Assembly (NCBI GenBank): GCA_020059785.1
Contig: JAGVBL010000056.1
Location: 1-7,229, forward strand
Direction: 5' to 3'
Length of the DNA: 7,229 nucleotides
From: Ignavibacteriales bacterium
GTDB lineage: Bacteria; Bacteroidota; Ignavibacteria; Ignavibacteriales; Melioribacteraceae
Of this stretch, positions 1 to 5,803 are shown piece by piece; position 1 is the first letter of the stretch; the number at the start of each line of letters is the position of its first letter. A program made the position numbers and the translations under genes. Below the pieces are notes generated by a model. That model saw nothing but the letters and a program-made list of their open reading frames with translations, was not told the origin of the DNA and searched no databases.

Positions 1-105
1 ATTCTGAGACTGCCACCAGTTATCCGGGATTTTTATTTCTACGAGTTCATCCGGCGAGTTGTTAGAAACAGTATAAACCGCCGGGGATTTGTTTTCCTGA
101 AACAT
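1..105 (-). CDS. N-terminal fragment of an unidentified protein
   Basis: The first 35 codons of a gene on the minus strand are present, open from an ATG at 105 to the window edge, so the protein continues outside. A good Shine-Dalgarno sequence, AGGTGA at 114-109, lies 3 bases before the ATG. That supports a real start even though the frame is short. The stop of the sugar transferase is only 19 bases upstream, so the two genes are probably co-transcribed. No signal peptide or family signature can be seen in 35 residues. The fragment carries EIKIPDNWW at residues 23-31, closely matching RINIPVEWW in the C-terminal extension of the preceding transferase. This suggests a shared small beta-strand motif or domain. 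The function is unknown. Confidence 0.7.
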   Translation of the reverse strand, partial: MFQENKSPAVYTVSNNSPDELVEIKIPDNWWQSQN

Positions 106-108
106 AGA

Positions 109-114
109 TCACCT
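109..114 (-). promoter_or_regulatory. Ribosome binding site of the truncated gene
   Basis: AGGTGA on the minus strand lies 3 bases before the ATG at 105. It is one of the few clear Shine-Dalgarno sequences in the minus-strand block, and it is the main reason for calling the short fragment at the window edge a gene. Confidence 0.55.
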
Positions 115-124
115 AAATTTTTTA

Positions 125-973
125 TCAGGTTTTATTATTTGCTTCCTTTCTAAATTGAATAACTTTTAGTTGACGTGAATAATTTGTTGTAGTAGTTATG
201 CTGTCGTTAATATACCACCATTCAACCGGAATATTGATTCTATACTTTTTTATTCCCTTTCCGGAATCGAAAACGACAATATTCCCGCTAGGGTTAACTG
301 TAACACCAGAATATACAGAGCTAGTAAAAATTCTTTCGAATAAGTTTAAGCGGGAAAGTATGGAGCTGGAATTTTTTGCATTAGTAATAATTACTATAGT
401 GTAAAAGAGAATTTTTATATCGAGTTTAATTCCTTTATTGTTTTCATAAAAAGAATCTAGTTCAATTAGATTTTGCACACCATATTCTCTATCTCCGAAT
501 ATTTGCCATACGCCGGTTAATCCGGGTGCGGTATTCATTACATTTCTTTTTAAATATAATTCAGGATATTCTTCTTTCATAAAATAAAGTTCTTCAAGCA
601 TTAGTGGGCGTGGTCCTATTAAACTCATATTTCCTGTAACAATATTATAAAGCTGTGGTAATTCATCCAGTCCGGTTTTCCTCAACCATTTGCAAAATTT
701 ATTAGTAGATTTAGAAAGATCTGAAATCAAAAAATTCTTCTTTGATATGTATTTATTATCAGGTGTTAGGGTAGAACTTTTAAAAGTCCTGAACTTAATC
801 ATGTAGAAACGGAATTTTTCCAGAGTAACTCCCCGCTGTTGAATAAAAATCGGATTCTCTTTAAGAGTGAAAAGGAGAATTAGATAAATTAATATTTGCA
901 GCGGAAGCGTAAATATTATTAGCTGTATGGATATGAATAGATCAAAAATCCTTTTTTGCCGTGAAGTATACAT
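125..973 (-). CDS. Undecaprenyl-phosphate sugar phosphotransferase with C-terminal extension
   Basis: This belongs to the bacterial sugar transferase family (PglC/WbaP/WcaJ-like monotopic phosphoglycosyl transferases). These move a sugar-1-phosphate from a nucleotide sugar to undecaprenyl phosphate at the inner membrane, the first step of building a surface glycan. The 282 residues contain the family landmarks in order: a basic start and membrane-embedded hydrophobic helix (about 8-37), KFRT (60-63), LRKTGLDELPQL (97-108) with the catalytic Asp-Glu pair D103-E104, MSLIGPRP (116-123) and PGLTGVWQ (150-157). There are no extra N-terminal membrane helices, so it is the short PglC-like form. The conserved domain ends near residue 202. 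About 80 further residues of unknown function follow and end with an IPVEWW motif and a polar tail. The sugar cannot be predicted. The Shine-Dalgarno sequence before the ATG at 973 is weak. Confidence 0.9.
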   Translation of the reverse strand: MYTSRQKRIFDLFISIQLIIFTLPLQILIYLILLFTLKENPIFIQQRGVTLEKFRFYMIKFRTFKSSTLTPDNKYISKKNFLISDLSKSTNKFCKWLRKTGLDELPQLYNIVTGNMSLIGPRPLMLEELYFMKEEYPELYLKRNVMNTAPGLTGVWQIFGDREYGVQNLIELDSFYENNKGIKLDIKILFYTIVIITNAKNSSSILSRLNLFERIFTSSVYSGVTVNPSGNIVVFDSGKGIKKYRINIPVEWWYINDSITTTTNYSRQLKVIQFRKEANNKT

Positions 974-1040
974 TAATCACTGAATAAAATTTTGAACTAA
1001 ATCTATTATAATTATTTATAAAAATAAAGTAATAAAATAA

Positions 1041-1808
1041 TCAGAAGATAAGGGTCCACATTAAGTAGTCTAATATCAATATCATGGCAGAACTTAATAC
1101 AAATGATCTAATAGTAGAATTACCAACACCTTCAGCCCCGCCCTCGGTTTTAAATCCGATGTGGCAGCCAAGCAGAGCAGTAACTCCTCCGAACATCATC
1201 CCTTTAATTAATCCGAATATCAGATCACCAAATTCGAAATACCTTCTAACCGATTCAAAGAATACGTTAAAAGAAACACCGAGAAAGAGATTGGAGATAA
1301 AATAAGCACCAATAATTGCAATGGAATTAGCAAAGACAACAAGTACAGGCATCATAATAATTGCGGCAAAAAATCTTGGTGTTGCTAAAAAACGGACAGG
1401 ACTAATACCCATAGTATCGAGAGCATCAATCTGTTCAGTTACCTTCATTGAGCCGAGTTCGGCTGCAATAGACGCTCCTATTCTACCGGCAATAACAATA
1501 GCAGTAAGGACAGGTCCAAGCTCTGTAATAATAGCTCTGCTTGTTGCGGTACCTAAAAAAGAGAGAGGCGCAATTCCCTTTAACTGATATGCCGCTTGCC
1601 ATGCAGCTACAGCACCTGTAAATACTGCAATTATAGTAACTAATGGAATAGAACCAACTCCAACATGTTCCATCTGATAAACAAAACTTCTTCTGTTTTT
1701 AATTAATGAAGGTGAATAAACAAAAATTTCTCCCAGTAATTTGAATATTTGACCGCACTCCTGGAAAAAGTCTAATGTCTTACGTCCAAGTAACTGAATA
1801 ATTTTCAT
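1041..1808 (-). CDS. mlaE: MlaE-family ABC transporter permease
   Basis: This is an inner-membrane permease of the MlaE type. In the Mla, Mce and TGD systems this subunit pairs with an MlaF ATPase and an MlaD-like MCE protein to move phospholipids or other lipids between the inner and outer membranes. The 255-residue length is typical. The family core is clear: GSIPLVTIIAVFTGAVAAWQ (52-71), TELGPVLTAIVIAGRIGASI (95-114), AELGSMKVTEQIDAL (116-130) and a C-terminal glycine-rich stretch, GFKTEGGAEGVGNST (218-232). About five hydrophobic segments are visible. The gene lies 33 bases after the antiporter and 67 bases before the sugar transferase. Neither MlaF nor MlaD is adjacent, which is unusual, so any ATPase partner must be encoded elsewhere. 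The symbol denotes the family and does not assert the same substrate as in E. coli. Confidence 0.92.
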   Translation of the reverse strand: MKIIQLLGRKTLDFFQECGQIFKLLGEIFVYSPSLIKNRRSFVYQMEHVGVGSIPLVTIIAVFTGAVAAWQAAYQLKGIAPLSFLGTATSRAIITELGPVLTAIVIAGRIGASIAAELGSMKVTEQIDALDTMGISPVRFLATPRFFAAIIMMPVLVVFANSIAIIGAYFISNLFLGVSFNVFFESVRRYFEFGDLIFGLIKGMMFGGVTALLGCHIGFKTEGGAEGVGNSTIRSFVLSSAMILILDYLMWTLIF

Positions 1809-1841
1809 ATACTCTATGTTATAAATAATCTGCAGCTAAAA

Positions 1842-3527
1842 CTAATAAAGTTGTTTCACTTTATAAATCAATTCTTTAGCATCTTTCGATGCAATTATAT
1901 TTTCTATTTCTTTAATGTCATTAAATTTTTTTGCAATGTCTGAAAGAAGTTTTAACTGGACCTCGGGTTTATCTTCCGGTGTTAACAACAACACAATAAA
2001 TTTTGCCGGAAGATTATCGAAAGAATTCCAATCAATACCATCTTTAACTATTGCAACAGCAATAATAGTATCTTTTATACTCATACGTGCATGCGGTATT
2101 GCTAGATGCTTCTCCAGCCCTGTTGAAATTGTTTCTTCCCTTTTCATAACATTGTTATGCACAACATTAAAATCCAGATTATGGTAGGCAGCTACTGTTT
2201 TACATAATTCTTTTATAACATCATTTTTAGAATTGGCAGAAGAAAATATTATTGTTTCGCTTTTTAATAAAGAATGGAAACTTAGTATTGCTTTTGCCTT
2301 CTTAAGATAATAATTCATAATTGGTGCACTCGATATTGATGTAACCAGTGCCATTATTACTAATGCTACAAATACTTTTTCATCAATCAGTCCATACTGG
2401 AATGCTAAAGTACCCAGTACAATTTCCATAGCACCTCGTGAGTTCATTCCAAATCCAATAATCAACGAATCATTTTTATTCATACCACCCCAATAAGCAC
2501 CAAGACTGCATCCAACAACTTTACCAATAAATGCCAGCACAAGAAAAACAGAGACAATTAAAGGATCGAAATGCTCAATAAAATTTATTCTTAGACCGAT
2601 AGAAACAAAGAAGAGAGGTGCAAAAATATTTGTAACAAACTGATAAATTATTTCCCGGGTTTCTTCTTTAAGATGAACTGAATCTCCAATAGCAATACCT
2701 ACTATGAAAACGCCAAATATTGCATGGATTCCAATATATTCTGTAAAAGCAGCTCCCAGAAAACCAAGAATGAAAATGAAATTTAAGACTCCGCCCGGAA
2801 ACGTAAAACGTTTTTGTATAAATGGAAGCGAATAATTAATAATCTTTCTTACAAAGATTAGAACAAAAATCATAAATCCTATTATTACAAATACCAGAGA
2901 GGATAATGGAAGTGAATGCCCCGAGTTCTGTCCTATCATCCCTAATACAATCGAAAAAATTATCCATCCAACAAGGTCGTTAAACATAGCAGCTGCCATA
3001 ATAAGGTAACCGATCTCGGATTTAAAAATTTGCAAATCCATTAATGTTCTTGCAACAACCGGAAGTGCAGTAATAGAAAGCGCAGTTCCAACAAAGAGGG
3101 CAAATACCAAACGCATATTGTAATCCGACAAACCTAAAAATTCCGGGAAAAAAAATGCAGAAAGAAATCCAACTGAGAATGGAAATAAAATACCAAGAAG
3201 ACTAATCGCAACCGCTACTTTACTTTGACGTAATACAAGTGATAAGTCAATTTCAATACCCGAAACCAGCAATAACATTACAACTCCAAGCAGAGTTATA
3301 CCATTCAATGCTGTTACAACTTCTTCGGATTGATTGAAAAGGCTGTTAAAAGTTCCGGGAAAGAGAGTGCCTAAAATTGTTGGGCCTAATATTATTCCGG
3401 CTATAATTTCCCCAATTACTATGGGCTGATTAATAAAACGAAAAAGTTCTCCGAAACCGCGTGCAAAGAATAATATTACACTAAGACTAAGAAGAAAAAT
3501 TGTAATATCTGTTGCACTTAAACTCAT
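1842..3527 (-). CDS. CPA2-type cation/proton antiporter fused to a PTS EIIA-like domain
   Basis: This is a membrane exchanger of Na+ or K+ for protons, with a regulatory phosphotransferase domain at its C terminus. In numbering from the ATG at 3527, residues 5 to about 405 form the hydrophobic Na+/H+ exchanger domain. It includes AMFNDLVGW (180-188) with the Asn-Asp pair expected at the ion-binding centre, and GFGMNSRGAMEIVL (358-371) with the conserved Arg and Glu. Residues about 424-561 resemble fructose/nitrogen-type EIIA, with KREETISTGLEKHLAIPHAR (462-481); H479 is the expected phosphorylated histidine. The fusion suggests that transport responds to sugar- or nitrogen-PTS phosphorylation. 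A TTG at 3533 would overlap the upstream stop and add two residues. The ATG is preferred, 2 bases after that stop and probably translationally coupled. The ion carried is not known. Confidence 0.9.
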   Translation of the reverse strand: MSLSATDITIFLLSLSVILFFARGFGELFRFINQPIVIGEIIAGIILGPTILGTLFPGTFNSLFNQSEEVVTALNGITLLGVVMLLLVSGIEIDLSLVLRQSKVAVAISLLGILFPFSVGFLSAFFFPEFLGLSDYNMRLVFALFVGTALSITALPVVARTLMDLQIFKSEIGYLIMAAAMFNDLVGWIIFSIVLGMIGQNSGHSLPLSSLVFVIIGFMIFVLIFVRKIINYSLPFIQKRFTFPGGVLNFIFILGFLGAAFTEYIGIHAIFGVFIVGIAIGDSVHLKEETREIIYQFVTNIFAPLFFVSIGLRINFIEHFDPLIVSVFLVLAFIGKVVGCSLGAYWGGMNKNDSLIIGFGMNSRGAMEIVLGTLAFQYGLIDEKVFVALVIMALVTSISSAPIMNYYLKKAKAILSFHSLLKSETIIFSSANSKNDVIKELCKTVAAYHNLDFNVVHNNVMKREETISTGLEKHLAIPHARMSIKDTIIAVAIVKDGIDWNSFDNLPAKFIVLLLTPEDKPEVQLKLLSDIAKKFNDIKEIENIIASKDAKELIYKVKQLY

Positions 3528-3529
3528 TA

Positions 3530-4366
3530 TCAATTACGGATTATTAAAAGTGAACAAGGTAATTGACTTAAAATAAATTCTATATCATGCTGAAAGAGCT
3601 TATCGAAAAATTTTAACTTCTTTGGATGGGATGGAACAACAAACAAATCGCTACCGTTTTCTTTTACAAAATTTCTCGCTTCCCAGCCTTGCTTTCCCAG
3701 GAGTGCAACTAGTCTATAATCGAGTCCGGTAAGATTCAACTCTCTTGCAAATAACTTTAGTTTATCTTCTTCCTCTAATTGCCATTCTTGTTTACTCTTT
3801 TCCGTATCGTCTGTAGAACCGCTATCATAAACAGTAATTGCAAGTCCGGGTATTTCAAATTCTTTAACAAGTATAAATTCAATTGCATTTTCTAATTTGG
3901 CAAATTCATAAGATTTTTTTACAGCCGTTTCGCCAAGCTGAGAAAAATCAACTGAAACACAAAATTGCTTAAATTTTTCAGGTTCTGTGCCGGGATTTGT
4001 AATAATCAAAACCGAACAGGGCGATTCTCTCATTATTGTCCGTGCAACCGAACCGAGGTAATATTTTATAACATTTTCTTTTTCAAGGGCACCGGCTATA
4101 AGTAAATCTATATTATTTTCTGTTACGGCAGCAATAATCGATTTTGCCGGATCCCCTTTTTTCCAAACTAGATTAAAAGCATTGGGAGAAATTCCGGCTT
4201 TTTCAATTAGATTATTAATTTGGGATTCAGTTTCCGGATTTTTTTCTCCTACGTGAATTAAACAAAGATTGGAATTAAACAATTTTTTTAATCTTATTGC
4301 CGTTTTTAGTAACGGCAACCCGTTTGGAGAAAATGTAATTGCAAGTCCTATCTTTTTAAATATCAT
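3530..4366 (-). CDS. Tandem universal stress protein (UspA family)
   Basis: This is a cytoplasmic protein made of two UspA-like domains, residues about 1-124 and 132-278. The first starts KKIGLAITFSPNGLPLLKTA, a Usp first strand and helix. It contains DLLIAGALE (87-95) and LGSVARTIMRESPCSVLII (104-122), matching the end of the Usp ATP-binding loop and the last helix and strand. The second half repeats the pattern with CVSVDFSQLGETAVKKSYEF (136-155) and FILSQLPCSLLIIRN (264-278). The classical G-2x-G-9x-G(S/T) loop is only partly kept in the first domain and is missing in the second, so ATP binding may be weak or one-sided. Its stop lies 2 bases before the antiporter ATG. Usp proteins are often found with cation/proton antiporters, so it may act as a sensor or regulator of that transporter, but this is inference. 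Confidence 0.88.
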   Translation of the reverse strand: MIFKKIGLAITFSPNGLPLLKTAIRLKKLFNSNLCLIHVGEKNPETESQINNLIEKAGISPNAFNLVWKKGDPAKSIIAAVTENNIDLLIAGALEKENVIKYYLGSVARTIMRESPCSVLIITNPGTEPEKFKQFCVSVDFSQLGETAVKKSYEFAKLENAIEFILVKEFEIPGLAITVYDSGSTDDTEKSKQEWQLEEEDKLKLFARELNLTGLDYRLVALLGKQGWEARNFVKENGSDLFVVPSHPKKLKFFDKLFQHDIEFILSQLPCSLLIIRN

Positions 4367-4389
4367 TTTCGTGAATGGATTTTAATTTC

Positions 4390-4418
4390 AAATTAAGCAA
4401 AACTTTTCTTATTGCCAA
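4390..4418 (-). promoter_or_regulatory. Possible promoter of the leftward stress/envelope operon
   Basis: On the minus strand, TTGGCA (4418-4413) is followed after 17 bases by TAATTT (4395-4390), giving a plausible sigma-70-like promoter about 25 bases before the Usp start at 4366. Its -35 overlaps the -35 of the rightward candidate, so the two transcripts could compete. The region is AT-rich and chance matches are likely. Confidence 0.3.
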
Positions 4419-4441
4419 TTAATACCAATTTCTTATATATT
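4412..4441 (+). promoter_or_regulatory. Possible promoter of the ilvE leader transcript
   Basis: TTGCCA (4412-4417) and TATATT (4436-4441) are 18 bases apart. An overlapping TATATA (4434-4439) would give a 16-base spacer. Transcription would start near 4448, about 30 bases before the leader reading frame. A direct repeat of CCAATT at 4415-4420 and 4425-4430, one helical turn apart, overlaps the -35 region. It could be a regulator site or chance. Confidence 0.35.
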
Positions 4442-4465
4442 TCAAGTGCATTAAATCAATTATGG

Positions 4466-4493
4466 TAATCTTAATAAAATGAAAGTAAGATTA
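4466..4493 (+). repeat. Perfect inverted repeat around the leader start codon
   Basis: TAATCTTA (4466-4473) and TAAGATTA (4486-4493) are exact reverse complements separated by 12 bases. The ATG of the 23-codon leader frame (4479-4481) lies in the intervening loop. As RNA this forms an eight-pair, AU-rich hairpin of modest stability. As DNA it could be an operator. The function is unknown. Confidence 0.4.
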
Positions 4494-4550
4494 AAAATAT
4501 CGCTCCCGATTATTATCAAAATTTTTGTAACACTTTCATATGCCCGGTAA
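4479..4550 (+). CDS. Candidate ilvE leader peptide, 23 residues
   Basis: This short frame starts at ATG 4479 and stops at TAA 4548-4550, just ahead of ilvE. Ten of the 23 residues are Ile, Leu or Val: V3, L5, I7, L9, I11, I12, I13, I15, V17 and L19, including three Ile codons in a row (4509-4517). The frame ends inside the 5' half of a strong intrinsic terminator. The arrangement of promoter-like site, short frame rich in the end-product amino acids, terminator and biosynthetic gene is that of an attenuator. Against it, no Shine-Dalgarno sequence is visible, AT-rich DNA readily encodes Ile and Leu, and no clear antiterminator pairing was found. It may therefore be only a by-product of a non-coding leader. 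Confidence 0.4.
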   Translation: MKVRLKISLPIIIKIFVTLSYAR

Positions 4551-4567
4551 ACTATGCCGGGTTTTTT
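4542..4567 (+). terminator. ilvE: Intrinsic terminator in the ilvE leader (attenuator)
   Basis: GCCCGGTA (4542-4549) pairs with TGCCGGGT (4555-4562) around a five-base loop. There are five G-C pairs in the core, flanked by one A-T and two G-T pairs, and a run of T follows to 4567. It lies on the plus strand between the ilvE leader and the ilvE start. The divergent Usp gene does not need it, so it most likely regulates ilvE or ends a short leader RNA. Adjacent T runs exist only in the plus direction. Confidence 0.75.
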
Positions 4568-4604
4568 ATTCTATGCAGTAAATAATATATGTATCAACTA
4601 AAAT

Positions 4605-4609
4605 GGTGG
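4605..4609 (+). promoter_or_regulatory. ilvE: Ribosome binding site deciding the ilvE start
   Basis: GGTGG lies five bases before the ATG at 4615. It overlaps the codons that would follow the alternative ATG at 4603, and no comparable sequence precedes 4603. It therefore favours the downstream start. Confidence 0.45.
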
Positions 4610-4614
4610 TTAAC

Positions 4615-5685
4615 ATGAATGAACTAAACATTGATGTACTTGAAAGAGAAACAAAAGTTGTGCTGCCAGAAAACTTAGTGTTTGGAAAAATCTATGCTGA
4701 TTATGTATTCGAGATGGATTATGATGAAGATTTTGGTGGATGGCATAATGCAACAATAAAAAAATTTAGTAAAGTTGAACTTCATCCTGCTGCTATTGTA
4801 TTGCATTACGGACAATCAATATTTGAGGGTCTTAAAGCATATAAACAGGTTGATGGAAAAATTGCATTATTCCGCCCGGAGAAAAACATAGAAAGATTAA
4901 ACCGCTCCGCAAAAAGAATGTGTATTCCGGAAGTTGATCCGCAGTTTGTATTAAACTCTTTACTCGAGTTGATAAAACTGGAAAAAGATTGGATTCCTAC
5001 AAAACCGGGTCATTCACTTTACATCCGTCCTGTTATGTTTGCTACCGAACCGTTGCTGGGAGTCCGTGCCTCCGAAACTTACAAACTTATTATTATGCTA
5101 AGCCCGGTAGGACCTTATTATCCCGAAGGTTTCAAACCTGTTCCGATTCTTGTTACAAATAAATATGTCCGTGCTGTTAGAAAAGGAATGGGCGAAGCAA
5201 AAACTGCAGGTAACTATGCTGCCGGAATGTTAGCACAGAAAGAGGCTAAAAAAGAAGGTTACTCTCAAGTTCTTTGGCTGGATGGAATTGAACAAAAATA
5301 TGTTGAAGAAGTCGGAGCCATGAATATCTTTATTCAATTTAAAGATGAAGTTGCAACTCCATCCTTAACAGGTACTATTCTTCCCGGTATTACAAGAATG
5401 TCAGTCATTCAATTACTCAAAGATTGGAATTATAATATACATGAACGATTAGTATCGATTGATGAAGTTATTGAAGCATACGACAATAAAAAATTAATTG
5501 AAATATTCGGTACCGGAACAGCAGCAGTTATTTCTTCAGTAAGCAAGCTTAAATTCAACGAAAAGCTTCTGATGTTTGATGAAAATAAACCAGGTGATCT
5601 TGGAACTAAGTTATATGAAGAATTAACCGGCATTCAGTATGGAAAAATTGAAGATAGACACGGCTGGATGACATACATAGATTAA
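4615..5685 (+). CDS. ilvE: Branched-chain amino acid aminotransferase
   Basis: This is a PLP-dependent class IV aminotransferase that interconverts Ile, Leu or Val with their 2-oxo acids using glutamate/2-oxoglutarate. It is the last step of branched-chain amino acid synthesis, in the cytoplasm. Length and sequence fit the larger group II (eukaryote-like) form. In numbering from the ATG at 4615 (356 residues): VLHYGQSIFEGLKAYK (62-77), LFRPEKNIERLNRSAKRM (85-102), SLYIRPVMFATEP (134-146), KGMGEAKTAGNYAAGM (190-205) with K196 the expected PLP-binding lysine, EEVGAMNIF (231-239) and GTGTAAVISSV (299-309). The chosen start has GGTGG (4605-4609) five bases upstream as a ribosome binding site. An in-frame ATG at 4603 would add four residues. 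No other branched-chain pathway gene is in the window. The upstream leader and terminator suggest attenuation. Confidence 0.95.
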   Translation: MNELNIDVLERETKVVLPENLVFGKIYADYVFEMDYDEDFGGWHNATIKKFSKVELHPAAIVLHYGQSIFEGLKAYKQVDGKIALFRPEKNIERLNRSAKRMCIPEVDPQFVLNSLLELIKLEKDWIPTKPGHSLYIRPVMFATEPLLGVRASETYKLIIMLSPVGPYYPEGFKPVPILVTNKYVRAVRKGMGEAKTAGNYAAGMLAQKEAKKEGYSQVLWLDGIEQKYVEEVGAMNIFIQFKDEVATPSLTGTILPGITRMSVIQLLKDWNYNIHERLVSIDEVIEAYDNKKLIEIFGTGTAAVISSVSKLKFNEKLLMFDENKPGDLGTKLYEELTGIQYGKIEDRHGWMTYID

Positions 5686-5705
5686 GACACTTCAAATATG
5701 TTATT

Positions 5706-5736
5706 AAAGGGCTGCTTATTGCAGCCTTTTTTATTT
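5706..5736 (+). terminator. Intrinsic terminator after ilvE
   Basis: GGCTGC (5710-5715) and GCAGCC (5721-5726) pair exactly around a five-base TTATT loop. A T-rich tail follows from 5727, and the preceding AAAG can extend the stem into it. The hairpin begins about 20 bases after the ilvE stop and separates ilvE from lexA, so lexA should have its own transcript. Confidence 0.88.
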
Positions 5737-5749
5737 CGCAAAATTCCCC

Positions 5750-5779
5750 TTGACATAGTGTTACTCTGTTCACTATATT
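5750..5779 (+). promoter_or_regulatory. lexA: lexA promoter
   Basis: A consensus -35, TTGACA (5750-5755), is followed after 18 bases by a -10 TATATT (5774-5779). This is the best promoter match in the window. It lies between the ilvE terminator and lexA and predicts a start near 5786 with an untranslated leader under 20 bases. Two inverted repeats overlap the spacer and -10, as expected for autorepression. Confidence 0.8.
5755..5776 (+). promoter_or_regulatory. Candidate LexA operator 1 (inverted repeat)
   Basis: ATAGTG (5755-5760) and CACTAT (5771-5776) are exact reverse complements with a 10-base spacer, filling the -35 to -10 interval of the lexA promoter. A third copy of CACTAT occurs at 5797-5802, just before the start codon. 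This matches neither the E. coli CTGT-N8-ACAG box nor the Bacillus GAAC-N4-GTTC box. Confidence 0.4.
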
Positions 5780-5790
5780 AGCGGTGAACA
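5767..5790 (+). promoter_or_regulatory. Candidate LexA operator 2 (inverted repeat)
   Basis: TGTTCAC (5767-5773) and GTGAACA (5784-5790) are exact reverse complements with a 10-base spacer containing the -10 hexamer. A bound repressor would block RNA polymerase. This is the longer of the two palindromes and the stronger candidate for LexA autoregulation. It contains GTTC/GAAC half-sites reminiscent of several known SOS boxes, but with a different spacing. Confidence 0.5.
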
Positions 5791-5792
5791 AA

Positions 5793-5796
5793 AGGA
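5793..5796 (+). promoter_or_regulatory. lexA: lexA ribosome binding site
   Basis: AGGA at 5793-5796 lies seven bases before the ATG at 5804. It fixes the lexA start, which also matches the usual LexA N terminus (DLTDRQKEIL). Confidence 0.65.
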
Positions 5797-5803
5797 CACT
5801 ATA

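Noticed and set aside
198..404. Open frame on the plus strand opposite the sugar transferase
   Set aside because: It lies wholly inside a well-supported gene on the other strand, has no family features and is a shadow frame.
1006..1021. TTATAA-N4-TTATAA palindrome between mlaE and the sugar transferase as a terminator
   Set aside because: The stem is entirely A/T with no GC core, so it is unlikely to terminate transcription and is common in DNA of this composition.
1084..1587. Two open frames on the plus strand opposite mlaE
   Set aside because: They run antisense to conserved MlaE motifs, and their composition is the reverse complement of membrane-protein codons. No ribosome site or known domain is visible.
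1915..2187. Open frame opposite the EIIA domain of the antiporter
   Set aside because: It is antisense to a conserved domain with an intact active-site motif and has no independent support.
3528..3533. TTG start for the antiporter giving a 4-base overlap with the Usp gene
   Set aside because: An ATG two codons later gives a normal N terminus. TTG starts are rarer, and no ribosome site favours the TTG.
4568..4602. Independent ilvE promoter downstream of the leader terminator (TAATAT at 4583-4588)
   Set aside because: There is no convincing -35, which would have to lie in the terminator T run, and the resulting 5' leader would be very short. It cannot be fully excluded.
5430..5791. Two minus-strand open frames over the end of ilvE and the lexA promoter
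   Set aside because: They cross ilvE coding sequence, the ilvE terminator and the lexA promoter, and show no recognisable protein features.
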